64,000 nt of DNA from contig CANCAY010000004.1 of the NCBI GenBank assembly GCA_947374225.1, positions 32,511 through 96,510 on the forward strand, written 5' to 3'. Every line of letters begins with the position of its first letter. The stretch's first letter is position 1. Positions 63,245 through 64,000 of the stretch are shown here, one piece after another. The notes below the pieces were generated by a model. The model saw only the letters and a program-made list of their open reading frames with translations, was not told the origin of the DNA and made no database searches. This stretch comes from Chitinophagaceae bacterium. GTDB lineage: Bacteria; Bacteroidota; Bacteroidia; Chitinophagales; Chitinophagaceae. The position numbers and the translations under genes were made by a program.

Positions 63245-64000
63245 ATGACTAAGTTATTGGGAACAATTGTATCATTTTTTATGCTCGCTCCTGCTATGGC
63301 GCAGCAACCAAGACAGCTCCTTTCTAAAAAGGACAGTATTAACAAGTATACAGACAGTATTAGAAGCTTACCTCCTTTGGAAGTAAGGTCGGTTCGAGTT
63401 AGTGAAAACAGCCCCTTTGCTAAAACCAATATTAGTAAAGCCAGTATTGCAGAAGTCAATTTTGGACAGGACTTGCCTTTTCTGATTCAAAATACACCTT
63501 CGGTAGTAGTCAATTCTGACGCGGGAACCGGAGTTGGATACACGGGAATAAGAATAAGAGGTACCGACGCTACAAGAATTAATGTAACCTTAAATGGTAT
63601 CCCTTATAATGACGCAGAGAGTATGGGCACTTATTTTGTAGACTTACCAGACTTTAGTGCTAGTGTTAATAGTATTCAAATACAAAGAGGTGTTGGTACA
63701 TCTACAAATGGATCTGGTGCATTTGGTGCCACTTTGAATTTAGCAACCAATGACTATCGTCCAGCACATTATCTATCCTTACAAAATAGTGTGGGTTCGT
63801 TTAATTCAATGAAAAACAATTTGAATTTTGGAACTGGCCTATTAAATAATCACTTTACCATTGACGGTCGTGTAAGTAAAATAACTAGTGACGGATATAT
63901 GGACAGAGCTAGTAGTGATTTAAAATCTTTTTATATTAGTGGAACTTACTGGGGGGATCATTCCTCTTTAAGATTAAATGTATTCTCTGGCAAAGAAAAA
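63245..64000 (+). CDS. TPP-controlled TonB-dependent receptor (3' part cut off)
   Basis: This is probably an outer-membrane importer for thiamine or a thiamine precursor. From the ATG at 63245 the product starts MTKLLGTIVSFFMLAPAMAQ (signal peptide), followed by a TonB-dependent plug: VRSVRVSENSPFAKTNISKA, FLIQNTPSVVVNSDAGTGVG, RIRGTDATRINVTLNGIPY and QRGVGTSTNGSGAFGATLN. 252 residues are visible and the barrel continues beyond the window. There is no carboxypeptidase-like extension. The TPP riboswitch just upstream points to thiamine uptake; TPP-regulated receptors of this kind are known in Bacteroidota. Substrate is inferred. Confidence 0.9.
   Translation, partial: MTKLLGTIVSFFMLAPAMAQQPRQLLSKKDSINKYTDSIRSLPPLEVRSVRVSENSPFAKTNISKASIAEVNFGQDLPFLIQNTPSVVVNSDAGTGVGYTGIRIRGTDATRINVTLNGIPYNDAESMGTYFVDLPDFSASVNSIQIQRGVGTSTNGSGAFGATLNLATNDYRPAHYLSLQNSVGSFNSMKNNLNFGTGLLNNHFTIDGRVSKITSDGYMDRASSDLKSFYISGTYWGDHSSLRLNVFSGKEK

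Noticed and set aside
63232..63459. Minus-strand frame of 75 codons opposite the TPP-controlled receptor
   Set aside because: It is antisense to the signal peptide and plug of the receptor and has no independent features.

Overview
The window comes from an AT-rich genome of the phylum Bacteroidota, most likely the Chitinophagales/Chitinophagaceae side of it. The signs are type IX secretion (T9SS) genes (PorP/SprF, PorQ, PorW/SprE-like), a giant surface protein ending in a gliding-motility/T9SS type B sorting domain, TonB-dependent receptors, DUF4270, GSCFA and head-GIN (DUF2807) proteins, and -7 promoter elements of the Bacteroidota form TAnnTTTG. No phage, insertion sequence or CRISPR array is visible. 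Most of the window is ordinary chromosomal housekeeping sequence.

Layout. 1-2.6 kb: a minus-strand operon fdx, iscX, KdsC-like HAD phosphatase, UbiA-type prenyltransferase, maf (cut by the window edge). 2.7-6.0 kb: alpha/beta hydrolase and topA on plus. 6.0-6.6 kb: a gene-free stretch packed with nested inverted repeats, including two REP-like units with the same core. 6.6-16 kb: fatty acid desaturase, SirB1/transglutaminase-like protein, csaA, ogt, cdd, lepB, pdhB and a TonB-dependent receptor. 16-27 kb: purC, trhO, a five-gene minus operon (NUDIX, rlmB, GSCFA, penicillin acylase, small membrane protein), metK, DUF4270 lipoprotein and a half-length glycogen synthase homologue. 27-34.7 kb: UPF0104-type membrane protein, rfaE2, antiquitin-like aldehyde dehydrogenase, subtilase, DinB, YceI, sucC.

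34.7-47 kb is the most distinctive region. A 3075-residue multidomain secreted protein (putative-Ig, cadherin-like, beta-propeller, lectin-like and DxDGDG calcium-type repeats) carries a T9SS type B sorting domain. It is followed 27 bp later by a PorP/SprF gene and preceded by a membrane-anchored TPR/AraC-type regulator on the same strand. The untranslated stretch before the giant gene can fold in two competing ways. 47-55.7 kb adds SprT, an AtpZ/AtpI-type pair detached from any ATP synthase genes, PorW/SprE with an Asn-rich insert, PBP1A and PorQ, so secretion, cell-wall and surface-display functions lie close together. 55.7-64 kb: lon, a tiny lipoprotein, der, era, initiator tRNA-fMet, a radical SAM/SPASM protein, a head-GIN protein, and a TPP riboswitch in front of a TonB-dependent receptor that runs off the window.

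Rho-independent hairpins are common at gene ends, and many promoters can be placed from TAnnTTTG elements. All calls rest on reading the sequence and translated proteins; no database search was run.
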